This document shows, one piece after another, positions 41,793-52,537 of a stretch of 64,000 bases of DNA. Under the pieces are notes generated by a model. The model worked only from the letters and a program-made list of their open reading frames with translations. It did not search any database and was not told where the DNA came from. Source of the DNA: an uncultured Pelagibacteraceae bacterium (lineage in GTDB: Bacteria; Pseudomonadota; Alphaproteobacteria; Pelagibacterales; Pelagibacteraceae); NCBI GenBank assembly GCA_902623975.1, contig CACNVR010000004.1, positions 1 to 64,000 of the forward strand. Direction: 5' to 3'. A program made the position numbers and the translations under genes. The stretch's first letter is position 1, and each line of letters begins with the position of its first letter.

Positions 41793-43193
41793 ATGAAAAA
41801 AGTAGCAACAAGATTTGCTCCATCTCCTACTGGACCTTTACATATTGGTGGTGTGAGAACAGCTTTATTCAATTGGCTATATTCTAAAAACCAAAAAGGT
41901 GATTTTTATTTAAGAATTGAAGATACTGACAAAGAAAGATCAAAAGATGAATATAAAGATCAAATAGTTAAATCTCTTAAATGGATTGGTATTAATTATG
42001 ACGGGGAGGAATACATACAATCGAAAAAAATTGAAGATCACATAAAAGTTGCAAACGAATTACTCAAAAACGGTCATGCGTATAAGTGTTATTGCTCAAG
42101 CGAAGAAATAGAAGAACAAAAAAAAAGAGCAAGGCAAAAAAAAATTCCTTACATTTACGATAGAAAATGGAGAGACAAAAAAGAAACTGATGCTCCTAAA
42201 GATATCAAGCCAGTAATTCGATTTAAAAGCAAAATAGACGGAACATCTATATTAAAAGACTTAGTACAAGGAGATGTTGAAATAGATAACAATACTATTG
42301 AAGATTTTATTATTTTAAGAAATGATGGCACACCAACATACAACCTATCAGCATCTGTTGATGATCATCAAATGAATATGACACATATAATTAGAGGTGA
42401 TGATCATAAAATAAATACTTTTAAACAAATTCAAATTTATCAAGCTATGAAATGGGAGCTACCCTCATTTGCTCACATACCTTTGATACACACAATTGAA
42501 GGAAAGAAATTATCAAAGAGAGATAAAGCATCTACGTTAGATGATTACTCTAAAATTGGTATTATACCGGATGCTTTAAGAAATTATCTTCTTAGATTAG
42601 GATGGTCTTATAAAGATAAAGAAATATTTACCATAGATGAAAGTATTAAACATTTTAATCTTGAAGGAATTGGTAAATCTCCATCTAAGTTAGATATAAG
42701 TAGAATTTTATCAATGAATGAACACTACATTAAGAATATAGATGAAAATAATTTATTCGATCAGCTAACTGAGTATTGCAAATTATACAAAAGTGAAATT
42801 AAATCAGACAAAAAAGATAAGATTAAAAAGTCCCTTACTTTTCTTAAAAACAAAGCCAAAACCTTAGAAGATATATTTAATAATGGTCAATATATTGTTG
42901 TAGATGAGGTTAATTTTAATCAAGATGATATCAAATTAATTGATAATAATGCCAAAAAAGTCATTTCTGATTTTAATGATCAATTTTCAAAATTAGAACA
43001 GCTAACGAGGGAAAAATTAGAACCAATAATAAATGAACTTATTAAATCACATAATACAAACTTTAAAGGAGTTGGACAGCCTTTAAGAATTGCTTTAACA
43101 GGATCTAAATTTGGGCCAGGTATTTACGATATTATAATTTCTCTTGGTCAAGAAGAGGTAAGAAAAAGGTTAAGCAACAAGGTATTTACTTAA
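41793..43193 (+). CDS. gltX: Glutamyl-tRNA synthetase
   Basis: 466 aa; RFAPSPTGPLHIGGVRTALFNWL, KLSKRD. Confidence 0.97.
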   Translation: MKKVATRFAPSPTGPLHIGGVRTALFNWLYSKNQKGDFYLRIEDTDKERSKDEYKDQIVKSLKWIGINYDGEEYIQSKKIEDHIKVANELLKNGHAYKCYCSSEEIEEQKKRARQKKIPYIYDRKWRDKKETDAPKDIKPVIRFKSKIDGTSILKDLVQGDVEIDNNTIEDFIILRNDGTPTYNLSASVDDHQMNMTHIIRGDDHKINTFKQIQIYQAMKWELPSFAHIPLIHTIEGKKLSKRDKASTLDDYSKIGIIPDALRNYLLRLGWSYKDKEIFTIDESIKHFNLEGIGKSPSKLDISRILSMNEHYIKNIDENNLFDQLTEYCKLYKSEIKSDKKDKIKKSLTFLKNKAKTLEDIFNNGQYIVVDEVNFNQDDIKLIDNNAKKVISDFNDQFSKLEQLTREKLEPIINELIKSHNTNFKGVGQPLRIALTGSKFGPGIYDIIISLGQEEVRKRLSNKVFT

Positions 43194-44303
43194 TATTTTT
43201 GCAGCCTCCTCGCTTGATGATGTTTTGGATCTAATTTGTTTTAACGTACTAGTGCAATCCTCGACTTGTTTTTTTGCAAAATTTGGATTTTTCAAAAAAT
43301 ATTTTACAGATTTAAATATTTCTTTTGAATTGCATTCATTTTGAAGAAGCTCAGGGATAATCTCTCTATTATTTATAATATTAATTATATTTGCAAAATT
43401 TACCTTAACTAAAAATTTCATAATTAAAAAATTAATGAAATTAATTTTATATATTATAATTGACGGGACTTTAGCGTTACAAATTTCAAGTGAGACTGTA
43501 CCTGATTTTGCTACTGCAAAAATTGAATTTAATAAAATTTCAGATTTAATGTCTTTATCAGAAACAACTTCTGTATTTTCTAAATGAAAATTATTTAAAT
43601 TTCTATTTATAAAATCTTTATTTTCATCTGTTGAATGAAAAACAAAAATATATTCATTGAATTTTTTATTCATTAATTTAACAAAATCTATCAAAATTGG
43701 AAAAAGAGTTTTTAATTCAGATAATCTACTGCCAGGAAAAAGAGAAATAATTTTTTTTCCTTTTGAAATATTTGATATATCAATTTTAGAATTATTTTTT
43801 TCTAATAATGGATGACCTACAAAAGTATTCTTAATATTTTCTTTATCAAAAAATTTTTTTTCAAAGTCAAATAACAGTAAAAAATGATCAACAAATTTTT
43901 TAAATTTTTTAACTCTATTTTTTCTCCATATCCAAACTTGAGGGGCCACATAATGAATAATTTTTATATTAGATTTTATCCTCTTAACTTTTTCAGAAAC
44001 TCTTAATGTAAAATCAGGACTATCAACACTAAAGATAATATCTGGGTCAAATTTAAGAATTTCATTTACAGTATAATCAATTTTTTTCTTAATTTTAAAA
44101 ATATTTAAGATAACACTTGTAAAACCAAGATAAGTTATATCTTTTAAATCAAAAATTGATTTAATTCCTAATTTAGAAAGATTAGATCCCCCAACTGAAA
44201 GATAGTCTATTTTGTCGTTGTATTGATTAAGTTTAGAAATTACAGTTGATGCTAATTTATCGCCTGAAGCTTCGCCAGTTATAATAAATATTTTTTTTTT
44301 CAT
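43170..44303 (-). CDS. lpxB: Lipid-A-disaccharide synthase
   Basis: 377 aa; IITGEASGDKLAS, YVAPQVWIWRKNR, LFPGSRLSEL. Confidence 0.94.
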   Translation of the reverse strand: MKKKIFIITGEASGDKLASTVISKLNQYNDKIDYLSVGGSNLSKLGIKSIFDLKDITYLGFTSVILNIFKIKKKIDYTVNEILKFDPDIIFSVDSPDFTLRVSEKVKRIKSNIKIIHYVAPQVWIWRKNRVKKFKKFVDHFLLLFDFEKKFFDKENIKNTFVGHPLLEKNNSKIDISNISKGKKIISLFPGSRLSELKTLFPILIDFVKLMNKKFNEYIFVFHSTDENKDFINRNLNNFHLENTEVVSDKDIKSEILLNSIFAVAKSGTVSLEICNAKVPSIIIYKINFINFLIMKFLVKVNFANIINIINNREIIPELLQNECNSKEIFKSVKYFLKNPNFAKKQVEDCTSTLKQIRSKTSSSEEAAKILSKYLVA

Positions 44304-45093
44304 ATTATATTAATAAAAATTTTATTACTATTTGCGAATTTAATAGATTCTTTTTTATCCAAAAAAATATTTTGCTTAGATTTTAGAACAATTCCATTAA
44401 TACCAACTTTTTTACAATCTTTTAAAGTGTCAAGACCTATAGTTGGCAAATCAGCTCTTAAATCTTGTTTTTTTTTTAGGAAATTTAATTAATATTCCAG
44501 GGTTATTTTTATCCTTTTTTATAGATTGTATCATTTTTTTCGTACCCTTTTCAGTCTCTCTTGAGATAATCTTTTTATTTCTAACAATTAAACCTTGTAC
44601 ATGATTATAAGCATTAATTTTTTTTTAAAGCATTAATACCAATGTTAATATTTAAGAGGCTTAATTTCGAAGGTTTTATTTTTGTATAATTGCCTTTTGA
44701 TAATGTTAATTCAGGGTTATAAAAATTTGATTTTACTACTTTAATCTTATTTTCACCTAAAATTTTTATTAATTCTTTCAAAATTGCAGCATCACCAAGT
44801 TTTGCTGCTCTTATGATTCTGGGTATATAATAAATTCCCTTAACATCTAGTCTTAATTTTGAGATCTTTGGCTTATCAATTTTTCCAGCAAATATGACTT
44901 TTTTACATTTTTTTTCATTGATCAGATTAAGTATCTGCCCAAATCTACCTATGTTTATTAAGTGTGAATTTTTATCTTTTTTGAAAATATTTTTTTTTGT
45001 TAAATCTATGATAAAATATTTTATCTTTCTTTTTTTTAATCTATTAAGTATTTTTTTAGGGAAATCTGTTTTTCCAAGAAATAAACCTATCAT
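44300..45093 (-). CDS. lpxI: UDP-2,3-diacylglucosamine pyrophosphatase LpxI, interrupted by two apparent +1 insertions in A runs (T9 at 44618-44626, T10 at 44468-44477 on plus)
   Basis: N-terminal ORF 44614..45093; restored C-terminus reads INAYNHVQGLIVRNKKIISRETEKGTKKMIQSIKKDKNNPGILIKFPKKKQDLRADLPTIGLDTLKDCKKVGINGIVLKSKQNIF..., stop overlapping the lpxB start. Confidence 0.85.
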
Positions 45094-45094
45094 T

Positions 45095-45871
45095 TTATGA
45101 AAATGGTGTGCAAATTGATCTTTTTTTGTCTTTAGTGATAAATTCCAATACCTGTTTAACCAAAGGATTGTCTTTAAATGAACCGTTTAACTTATTCAAA
45201 TTTTCAGTTAGATTTTTTGTTGCAAAAATTTCTTTATAAGCATCACTTAAAGTTAAAATATCTCTATTATCAAATTTAGCTCTTCTTAATCCAATTAAAT
45301 TTAGTCCGTGTAATAAATTTCTATTACCCATAGATAATCCATAAGGAATAACATCTCGCGAAACACCTGTCATTCCACCTATCATTGCCATTTTACCTAT
45401 TCTTGTAAACTGTTGGACTGCAGAATTTCCACCTATCACTACATTATCATCAATAATTGCATGACCAGCGATTGCTACATTATTTGCAACAATTATATTA
45501 TTTCCCAATTGACAATCATGAGCAACGTGAGATGAAACCATGAATAAACAGTTATTTCCAATTACTGTTTTTCCTCCACCGCCAACTGTGCCTGGATTTA
45601 TCGATACATACTCTCTGATTTTATTGTTATTTCCAATGATTAACTTAGTAGTTTCACCTTTATATTTCAAATCTTGTGGTTCATTTATCGAAACAAAGGG
45701 GTAAATTTTATTTCCTTTTCCAATTTCAACATCACCTAAAATATTTACATGTGATTGTAATACAGTATTTTCTCCTATCACAACATTAGGACCTATTATT
45801 GAGTATGGACCAATTGTTACATTATTAGATATTTTTGCCTTACTATTTACAATTGCAGTTTTGTGGATCAT
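45095..45871 (-). CDS. lpxA: UDP-N-acetylglucosamine acyltransferase
   Basis: 258 aa; left-handed beta-helix hexapeptides, SSHVAHDCQLGNN, FTRIGKMAMIGGMTGVSRDVIPYG. Confidence 0.95.
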   Translation of the reverse strand: MIHKTAIVNSKAKISNNVTIGPYSIIGPNVVIGENTVLQSHVNILGDVEIGKGNKIYPFVSINEPQDLKYKGETTKLIIGNNNKIREYVSINPGTVGGGGKTVIGNNCLFMVSSHVAHDCQLGNNIIVANNVAIAGHAIIDDNVVIGGNSAVQQFTRIGKMAMIGGMTGVSRDVIPYGLSMGNRNLLHGLNLIGLRRAKFDNRDILTLSDAYKEIFATKNLTENLNKLNGSFKDNPLVKQVLEFITKDKKRSICTPFS

Positions 45872-46845
45872 TTATTTTCCTTTATAAAACTTTTAAGATC
45901 TTTTGCTGGATAGCCCATAACTTTTGAGTTATCAGCTATATTTTTTACTACACCGCTCCCCCCACCAATTTGAACATTGTTTCCAATTTTTAAATGTCCT
46001 GAAATTCCTGCCTGCCCACCAATCATGACATTATTTCCTAATGTTGAACTTCCTGCAAAACCAACTTGACCAGCTATAATACAATTGTCACCAATTTTAA
46101 CATTGTGAGCAATATGAATTTGGTTATCTAAAAAAGTATTTTTTCCAATAATTGTATTTGAAAGAGATCCTCTATCAATCGTTGAACCACAACCAATTTC
46201 AGCATTATCCTCAATAATAACAATACCAATTTGAGGGTATCTAAAATTTAATGGTTTATTGGGAAAAAAACCAAATCCTTTTTTTCCAATTATACATCCA
46301 TCTAAAACATGAACATTATTTTTTATAATAGAGTTTCTAATAATGACATTAGAACCTATTGAGCAATTATCACCAATAGATACATTTTTTTCTAAAATTG
46401 AATTATGACCAATTAAACAATTAGAACCAATTTTAACATTTGTTCCTAATAAAACATTTTTACCATATTCAACTTTATCTTTAAAATTTGTTTCATCTAT
46501 ATTTTTTACTGTATTGTCAAAATTATCAGTTACAGAGTCTGGATAAAAAATTTTTGTTAACTGTGCTATATGAAATAAAATCTTATCTGAAATTATTACT
46601 TTACAAGTTTTCGGTAAAAAAGTTTTTAGATTTTGTGAAGTAATACAGTACGAAGCTTTTGTAGTTTTTGCTATTTCAGAATACTTTTTTGAATGGAAAA
46701 AGGTGATATCACTAGCTTGAGCTGAATTTAAATCTTTAACATCTTTTACACTATCATTTATTCCAAATAATTTTAACTTTAAAGATTTTAACAATTCATC
46801 AATTTCGTGCGGTCCAGTATTTAAAAAGAAAGGATTTTTCATCAA
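45868..46845 (-). CDS. lpxD: UDP-3-O-acylglucosamine N-acyltransferase
   Basis: 325 aa; hexapeptide repeats, GFGFFPN, IHIAHNVKIGDNCIIAGQVGFAGS. Confidence 0.95.
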   Translation of the reverse strand: MMKNPFFLNTGPHEIDELLKSLKLKLFGINDSVKDVKDLNSAQASDITFFHSKKYSEIAKTTKASYCITSQNLKTFLPKTCKVIISDKILFHIAQLTKIFYPDSVTDNFDNTVKNIDETNFKDKVEYGKNVLLGTNVKIGSNCLIGHNSILEKNVSIGDNCSIGSNVIIRNSIIKNNVHVLDGCIIGKKGFGFFPNKPLNFRYPQIGIVIIEDNAEIGCGSTIDRGSLSNTIIGKNTFLDNQIHIAHNVKIGDNCIIAGQVGFAGSSTLGNNVMIGGQAGISGHLKIGNNVQIGGGSGVVKNIADNSKVMGYPAKDLKSFIKENK

Positions 46846-46898
46846 TAAGTTTTTAATATCAAAACTTTAAGATAATTCTTATCAATAAATGTTACTAA

Positions 46899-47345
46899 TT
46901 ATTTTCTATCAACTATTGTTGCTGACCATTGAGCATCAGCCATTTTTTTATCACCAACAAATGCATCACCTTTATATTTCCAAACCCTTCCATGAGATCT
47001 AATTGCTTCGATTTTTAATTCAAGTTTACAATCTGGTATAACTGGATTTCTAAATCTAGCCTTTTCAACACTCATTAAAAAAACTAATTTATTTTCATAT
47101 GTCGATTTATCAATGCCATGAGCAGTTAATGCTGCTGCAGCCTGACCAAATGCTTCAACAATCAAAACTCCTGGCATTACTGGTTGACCAGGAAAATGAC
47201 CATTAACATAGAAAGCGTCTTTCCTAACATTCATGATAGCTGTTGCTGAATGTAATTTTTTAATATCTATTAATTCATCAATTAAAAGCATTGGCTCTCT
47301 ATGAGGCAATAAATCTTTTATTTGTTCTTTGTTTAAACTATTCAT
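46899..47345 (-). CDS. fabZ: 3-hydroxyacyl-ACP dehydratase FabZ
   Basis: 148 aa; LLPHREPMLLID, GHFPGQPVMPGVLIVEAFGQAAA. Confidence 0.96.
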   Translation of the reverse strand: MNSLNKEQIKDLLPHREPMLLIDELIDIKKLHSATAIMNVRKDAFYVNGHFPGQPVMPGVLIVEAFGQAAAALTAHGIDKSTYENKLVFLMSVEKARFRNPVIPDCKLELKIEAIRSHGRVWKYKGDAFVGDKKMADAQWSATIVDRK

Positions 47346-47346
47346 C

Positions 47347-47835
47347 TTAATTATCCAAAATCTTTAAAATTTTTTGAGTTATATCATTCTCAGATTTAGT
47401 GATTATCACATTTTTTTTATCTAATAACGTCGAAATATCATTTTTTTTTGAATACTCAATCAAAATTGAATTTATTTCTTTTAATAATTCGGCAATTTTT
47501 TGATTTTTTTCTTTATTTAAAGCACCAATTGTTTTTTTTTTATTTATATTATATTTTTTTACTTCATCAGTGAATTTTAAAACTTCCTTTTTATAATCAC
47601 TCTCAGATAAAACATTTTTTTTTGACTTAATATTATCTTCTCTTTCTTTAAGCTTTTTCTCTTTTAAACTAAAGTCCTCAAAAACTTTATCATTTTTAAC
47701 TTTTAAATCTTTTTGAATATTCTTACCTTTTTTAGAAACTTTGATTAAATAATCAATATCAACAATTGCTAACTCTGCACTTATAGATGTAAATGGTAAT
47801 AAAACTAAAATAATTGAGATTAAAACTTTTTTCAT
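47347..47835 (-). CDS. OmpH/Skp-family periplasmic chaperone
   Basis: 162 aa; signal peptide and coiled coil, between bamA and fabZ. Confidence 0.85.
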   Translation of the reverse strand: MKKVLISIILVLLPFTSISAELAIVDIDYLIKVSKKGKNIQKDLKVKNDKVFEDFSLKEKKLKEREDNIKSKKNVLSESDYKKEVLKFTDEVKKYNINKKKTIGALNKEKNQKIAELLKEINSILIEYSKKNDISTLLDKKNVIITKSENDITQKILKILDN

Positions 47836-50069
47836 TAAAAAGTTGTACCTAATTGAAATCTAAAAGTTTCTGTTTTATCTGTTTTTGCTTTAGTGATAGC
47901 TTCCGCAAAAGAAAAAGTGAGTGGACCTACTGGAGTTAATATTTCAAGCGCTACACCGCTTGAAGACCTTATTTTATTACTGTCATCAATTGAACTTGAA
48001 TAATCTACTCCCCAAACATTACCAATATCCAAAAATACCTTTAGATCCATGGACTCTAAAGTTTGTAATACAAAGGGAACTGTTGATGAGGTATTTATAG
48101 TTGCCATATAATTTCCACCAACATAGTCTGATCCATCTTTTGGTCCTACAGCACCTGTTTCAAATCCTCTTAATCTTGATGAGGGTACATATAATCTTTT
48201 TGAAACTCTTACATCTTTATCACTAAGAGAATTTACAGCTTTTACAAAAAAACCACTAGAAATAATCATGTCATCTACTGGTTCACCATAAGCAGTAAAT
48301 GAGTAGGAATTTGTGATAGAGGAAGTATTTGAGACTATTGGCAGTTCTTGATACCAGCTACTGATAAAGCCATCTGATGTTTGAAACTTTTGGTTTCTTT
48401 TATCCAAACTTAAACCATATCCGAATGTTGTATCAAAGTAAGATCCCTCCTGTTTTTTATATGCTGCAGAGGCATCTGATGTAGTTTCTAAAGATTCATC
48501 AGATATTGAAATTCGAGGTGAAAAAAATAAACTCTCATATTGTTCATACCTAGTACCTAAAGAAACTGCATTTAGAGTACTTTTGTAACCAAAATCAGAT
48601 AATTTATCTGTTACAGTACTTTCCAAAGATGTAGATAAAGCTCTATCAGAATATGCAAAGTTAGGATGAGTATAATCAAATAAGCCCCTGATTGAGTCGT
48701 CACTTACTGCTAGATTAGATGAAAGTTTTATTCCTTTACCATTAAAGTTATTTTCTTTAATACCAATAGCAAAAGTTGTTCCATCAGTTCCAACACCAGC
48801 ACTCGCAGATATCTCGCCAGTAGGTTTTTCCTCTATTTCTAAATTTATTATTTTCTTATCACTCTCTTTAGTATCTAATATTTCAGAATTAATAGATTTA
48901 AATATACCTGTTGATTTTAAGTTATTTATTGATTTTGCGTGCAAAATTTTATTAAAAGGATCGCCCTCATCAACAATAAGATTATCTCGTATAAATTCCT
49001 CATTAGTAATATTGTTTCCAAATATATTAATTTTTTCTACAAAAACCTTTTCTGACTCTTTTATATTGAAAAGAAAATTAATATTTTCACCACTAATTTT
49101 TTCATCAATTTCAGCATTTATGAATTCATAATTTGAAATTAATGCAATTTTTTCGATTTCATCTAAAATTTTTTCAATTCTTTTATAATTGTAAACTGAA
49201 CCTTTTAATTTAGTAAAAAGTTTTTCTAAGTCTTCAAATTTTTTTGGATCAAAATCTACTGGCAGGGATAATTGCATTTCACCGAATTTAAATTTTTTAC
49301 CTGCGTCTATGCTAAAAGTTAGAATAAAATCTTTTTGATTAACAATTTTTGAATATGCATCATTAATCTTAACTTGATAATAACCTTTATTTAAGTAAAA
49401 ATTTTTAAGAAGTCTTTTATCAAGATTGATTCTTTCAATGTTCAAATATTTTTGTTTTGATATCAATTTCCAAAATTTTTCTTCTTCAGATGTGATTACG
49501 CTATGTAATTTTCTTTTTTTAAATTTTTTATCGCCTATAAATTGTATTTCCTTAATAGTTGCTTTTTCCCCTCTGTCTATCTGGTAAATAATATTTACAG
49601 TTTTATTATCATTTTTTTGTATTTGCACATCAATTTCTACAAAATAAAAACCAGCTGTTTTAAAAATATTTAAAATTTTATTTAAATCTTTTTTGATTAA
49701 TGTTTCATTAAATGGATTTTTTTCTTTTAAAGTAACTTGTTCTTTTAATTCTTTTACAGTTTGTTTTCTTTTTATTCCTTCAATTATAATTTCTTGGATG
49801 ATTGGATACTCGACTACACTAATTGTAACTAAATTATTTGAAATTGAAACACTTACATCCTCAAAAAAATTTGTATCATATAGATTTTTTAATGATTTAT
49901 TTAGATCGACAGAAGTTACATCCTGTCCTTTTTTAAGATCACTAAAATTTATAATCGTAGACTTTGAAACTCTATCATTACCAATTATATTAAAATCATT
50001 AATTATTTCACCAAATACGACAAAAGATTTTAATAAAAAAATTATAGTAATAGTTACTATTCTAAACAT
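47835..50069 (-). CDS. bamA: Outer membrane protein assembly factor BamA
   Basis: 744 aa; POTRA repeats and Omp85 barrel (SSRLRGFETGAVGPKDG..DYVGGNYMATINTS). Confidence 0.95.
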   Translation of the reverse strand: MFRIVTITIIFLLKSFVVFGEIINDFNIIGNDRVSKSTIINFSDLKKGQDVTSVDLNKSLKNLYDTNFFEDVSVSISNNLVTISVVEYPIIQEIIIEGIKRKQTVKELKEQVTLKEKNPFNETLIKKDLNKILNIFKTAGFYFVEIDVQIQKNDNKTVNIIYQIDRGEKATIKEIQFIGDKKFKKRKLHSVITSEEEKFWKLISKQKYLNIERINLDKRLLKNFYLNKGYYQVKINDAYSKIVNQKDFILTFSIDAGKKFKFGEMQLSLPVDFDPKKFEDLEKLFTKLKGSVYNYKRIEKILDEIEKIALISNYEFINAEIDEKISGENINFLFNIKESEKVFVEKINIFGNNITNEEFIRDNLIVDEGDPFNKILHAKSINNLKSTGIFKSINSEILDTKESDKKIINLEIEEKPTGEISASAGVGTDGTTFAIGIKENNFNGKGIKLSSNLAVSDDSIRGLFDYTHPNFAYSDRALSTSLESTVTDKLSDFGYKSTLNAVSLGTRYEQYESLFFSPRISISDESLETTSDASAAYKKQEGSYFDTTFGYGLSLDKRNQKFQTSDGFISSWYQELPIVSNTSSITNSYSFTAYGEPVDDMIISSGFFVKAVNSLSDKDVRVSKRLYVPSSRLRGFETGAVGPKDGSDYVGGNYMATINTSSTVPFVLQTLESMDLKVFLDIGNVWGVDYSSSIDDSNKIRSSSGVALEILTPVGPLTFSFAEAITKAKTDKTETFRFQLGTTF

Positions 50070-50076
50070 AATGGAC

Positions 50077-51237
50077 TTATATACATAAAGACTTAATTTT
50101 CAATCTTACATACTCATTGAGAGCGTATATTTCCTTGATATTTTTAGGTTTTTTTCTTCTTAGTTTTCTAAACTCTTTTAATTTAATAAAATTTTTTAGT
50201 CTTTTTTGAAAATTTATATAAGAAATTTTTTTATCTAAAAATAAATTAACCAACTCATCATTAGCACTTACCAAGAGAGTTTCAAACAATGAGTTCGTTT
50301 CTGGAATAAATTTTAGAATTTCTATAAGAGGAAACTTTTTTTTATCAATAATTTTTAAATTTAGATTATTCAAATTTCTGATATCTAAATCTTTAGTTTT
50401 TATAAATTTCTTATTTTCGTAAATTGTATTAAATATTGGTATTTTCATACTAGTGTCATGGGCAAGGATTTTATTTAATCCATTTTTAAATTGAACTATT
50501 GCATGAACATAGGATTTTTCATGAATCAAAATATGAATTTTAGATTTTGGTAAATCAAATATCCTTTGTGTTTCAATAACTTCAAAAACTTTATTCATCA
50601 TAGTTGCTGAGTCTATTGATATTTTTTTTCCCATTGACCAGTTTGGATGCTTAATAGCATTTTTGGGTAAAACTTTTTTCAATTTATTAAAAGGGAAATT
50701 TAAAAAAGGACCACCTGATGCAGTTAGATAAACTTTATCAATCAATTCATTTTGATGATTTTTGATTAATGACCAAATAGAAAAGTGTTCCGAGTCCACA
50801 GGTAAAAATTCAGTATTATTCTTTTTTAAAGCTTTTTTAATTAAGCTCCATCCACAAATGATTGCTTCTTTATTGGCTACAGCTATTTTTTTAGAAAATT
50901 TTATAATTTTCAATGTTGGTTCTAATCCATCTAATCCTGATATAGCACTCATTGAATAATCAATTTTTTTTTTAAATATTCTGTTTAAACAAGAAAAATT
51001 ATTGAAAACTTTAAATCTTTTATTTTTAAATTTTTTTCTAAAAAGATTGAAACTCTTATTATTGGTGATGATTAAGTTTTTGACATTAAAAATTTTAGCT
51101 TGAGTATACAGTTCTTTATAATTTCTATTAGTAGTTAAAAGAACTAAATCAAATTCATTTTTATTTTTTTTTAAAATATCTATTGTTGATTTCCCAATTG
51201 AACCTGTTGAGCCTAAAATTGCAATTTTTTTTTTCAT
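50077..51237 (-). CDS. dxr: 1-deoxy-D-xylulose-5-phosphate reductoisomerase
   Basis: 386 aa; ILGSTGSIGKSTIDIL, VDSEHFSIWSLI, TASGGPFLN. Confidence 0.95.
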   Translation of the reverse strand: MKKKIAILGSTGSIGKSTIDILKKNKNEFDLVLLTTNRNYKELYTQAKIFNVKNLIITNNKSFNLFRKKFKNKRFKVFNNFSCLNRIFKKKIDYSMSAISGLDGLEPTLKIIKFSKKIAVANKEAIICGWSLIKKALKKNNTEFLPVDSEHFSIWSLIKNHQNELIDKVYLTASGGPFLNFPFNKLKKVLPKNAIKHPNWSMGKKISIDSATMMNKVFEVIETQRIFDLPKSKIHILIHEKSYVHAIVQFKNGLNKILAHDTSMKIPIFNTIYENKKFIKTKDLDIRNLNNLNLKIIDKKKFPLIEILKFIPETNSLFETLLVSANDELVNLFLDKKISYINFQKRLKNFIKLKEFRKLRRKKPKNIKEIYALNEYVRLKIKSLCI

Positions 51238-51863
51238 ACACTTGTAATTAAATAGAAAAATGGAAATGCAAAAATCATACCATCAATTCTATCAAGTAAA
51301 CCTCCATGACCTGGTAAAATTTTTCCTGTATCTTTTAATTTTGCCTTTCTCTTGAAATAAGAAATTATCAAATCTCCTATTTGACTAATTAGAGAAATGA
51401 ATAAAATAAGTATAAAAGTAATTAAATCTTCATCAGGAAATTTATAGCCACTAAATATATAGTTGCTTAAAACTAAGCCTGCTATTAGAGACATTAACAA
51501 ACCACCAAAAACACCTGAATATGTTTTTTTTGGACTAATCTTCGTTAATTTAGGTCCTTTAAAAATTCTACCAAATATATAACCTCCTATATCTGTAAAA
51601 ATGCAAATTGTTATAATGAATAAAAAATCTTTATAATTTTGATTTAATTTAAATGCTGTATAAAATGAAAAAATAAGAAAAGTTATTCCTAAAAATTTCA
51701 ATAAATTATTTTTTTTACTCATCATTAACCACTCATAACTTGCAGCTAAAAATAAGATACTTAAAAAAAATATAAAAAAAATTGATCCTTTGATGATAAA
51801 AAATATTGATATAGGTATCAATATTAACGAAGTGATTAATCTTTTTTCAATTTCTTTAATCAT
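51234..51863 (-). CDS. cdsA: Phosphatidate cytidylyltransferase
   Basis: 209 aa; polytopic, SQIGDLIISYFKRKAKLKDTGKILPGHGGLLDRIDGM. Confidence 0.94.
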   Translation of the reverse strand: MIKEIEKRLITSLILIPISIFFIIKGSIFFIFFLSILFLAASYEWLMMSKKNNLLKFLGITFLIFSFYTAFKLNQNYKDFLFIITICIFTDIGGYIFGRIFKGPKLTKISPKKTYSGVFGGLLMSLIAGLVLSNYIFSGYKFPDEDLITFILILFISLISQIGDLIISYFKRKAKLKDTGKILPGHGGLLDRIDGMIFAFPFFYLITSV

Positions 51864-52537
51864 TATATATTTCCAAAATTTCTTTTTACTGATCTAAAAT
51901 TATTAATTATTTTGCTATAATCTTTTTCATTAAAATCAGGCCATAATTTTTTTTCAAAAAAAATTTCGGAATAAGCTAGTTGCCATAAAAGGAAATTACT
52001 TAACCTTTTGGTATTACCAGTTCTAATTAATAAGTCAGGATCGGGGATATCTTTTGTTTGAAGATATTTATTTAAATTTTTTTCACTGATTTTAACTTTA
52101 CTTTTTAAAAGATTTTTAAATGCGTTTATTATCTCAAATTTAGAGCCGTAATTTAAAGCCAAATTTATTTGTAATTTAGTATTTTTAGACGTTTTTTTTT
52201 CAGATGCATTTAACAATTTGTTCAATTTATTTGAAAAACTTTTTATACCAATTATCTTTAATTTAATATTCTGTTTATGGAGTTCATCAATTCTATTAAT
52301 TAAGAAATTTTCCAACAGATTAAATAAATAATTAACCTCTTTTTTAGGCCTTTTCCAATTTTCTGTTGAAAATGCGTACAAAGTAAGAAATCTAATTTTT
52401 TGTTTAATAGTCTCCTTAATAATTTTTTCTACTGTATTTAAACCTGCTTTATGACCAGCATTTCTAGAATTTCTTTTTTTTAGACCCCACCTCCCATTAC
52501 CATCCATGATAATGGCTACATGATTCAAAGGGTTCAT
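51863..52537 (-). CDS. uppS: Undecaprenyl diphosphate synthase
   Basis: 224 aa; HVAIIMDGNGRWGLKKR, LTLYAFSTENWKRP. Confidence 0.96.
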   Translation of the reverse strand: MNPLNHVAIIMDGNGRWGLKKRNSRNAGHKAGLNTVEKIIKETIKQKIRFLTLYAFSTENWKRPKKEVNYLFNLLENFLINRIDELHKQNIKLKIIGIKSFSNKLNKLLNASEKKTSKNTKLQINLALNYGSKFEIINAFKNLLKSKVKISEKNLNKYLQTKDIPDPDLLIRTGNTKRLSNFLLWQLAYSEIFFEKKLWPDFNEKDYSKIINNFRSVKRNFGNI

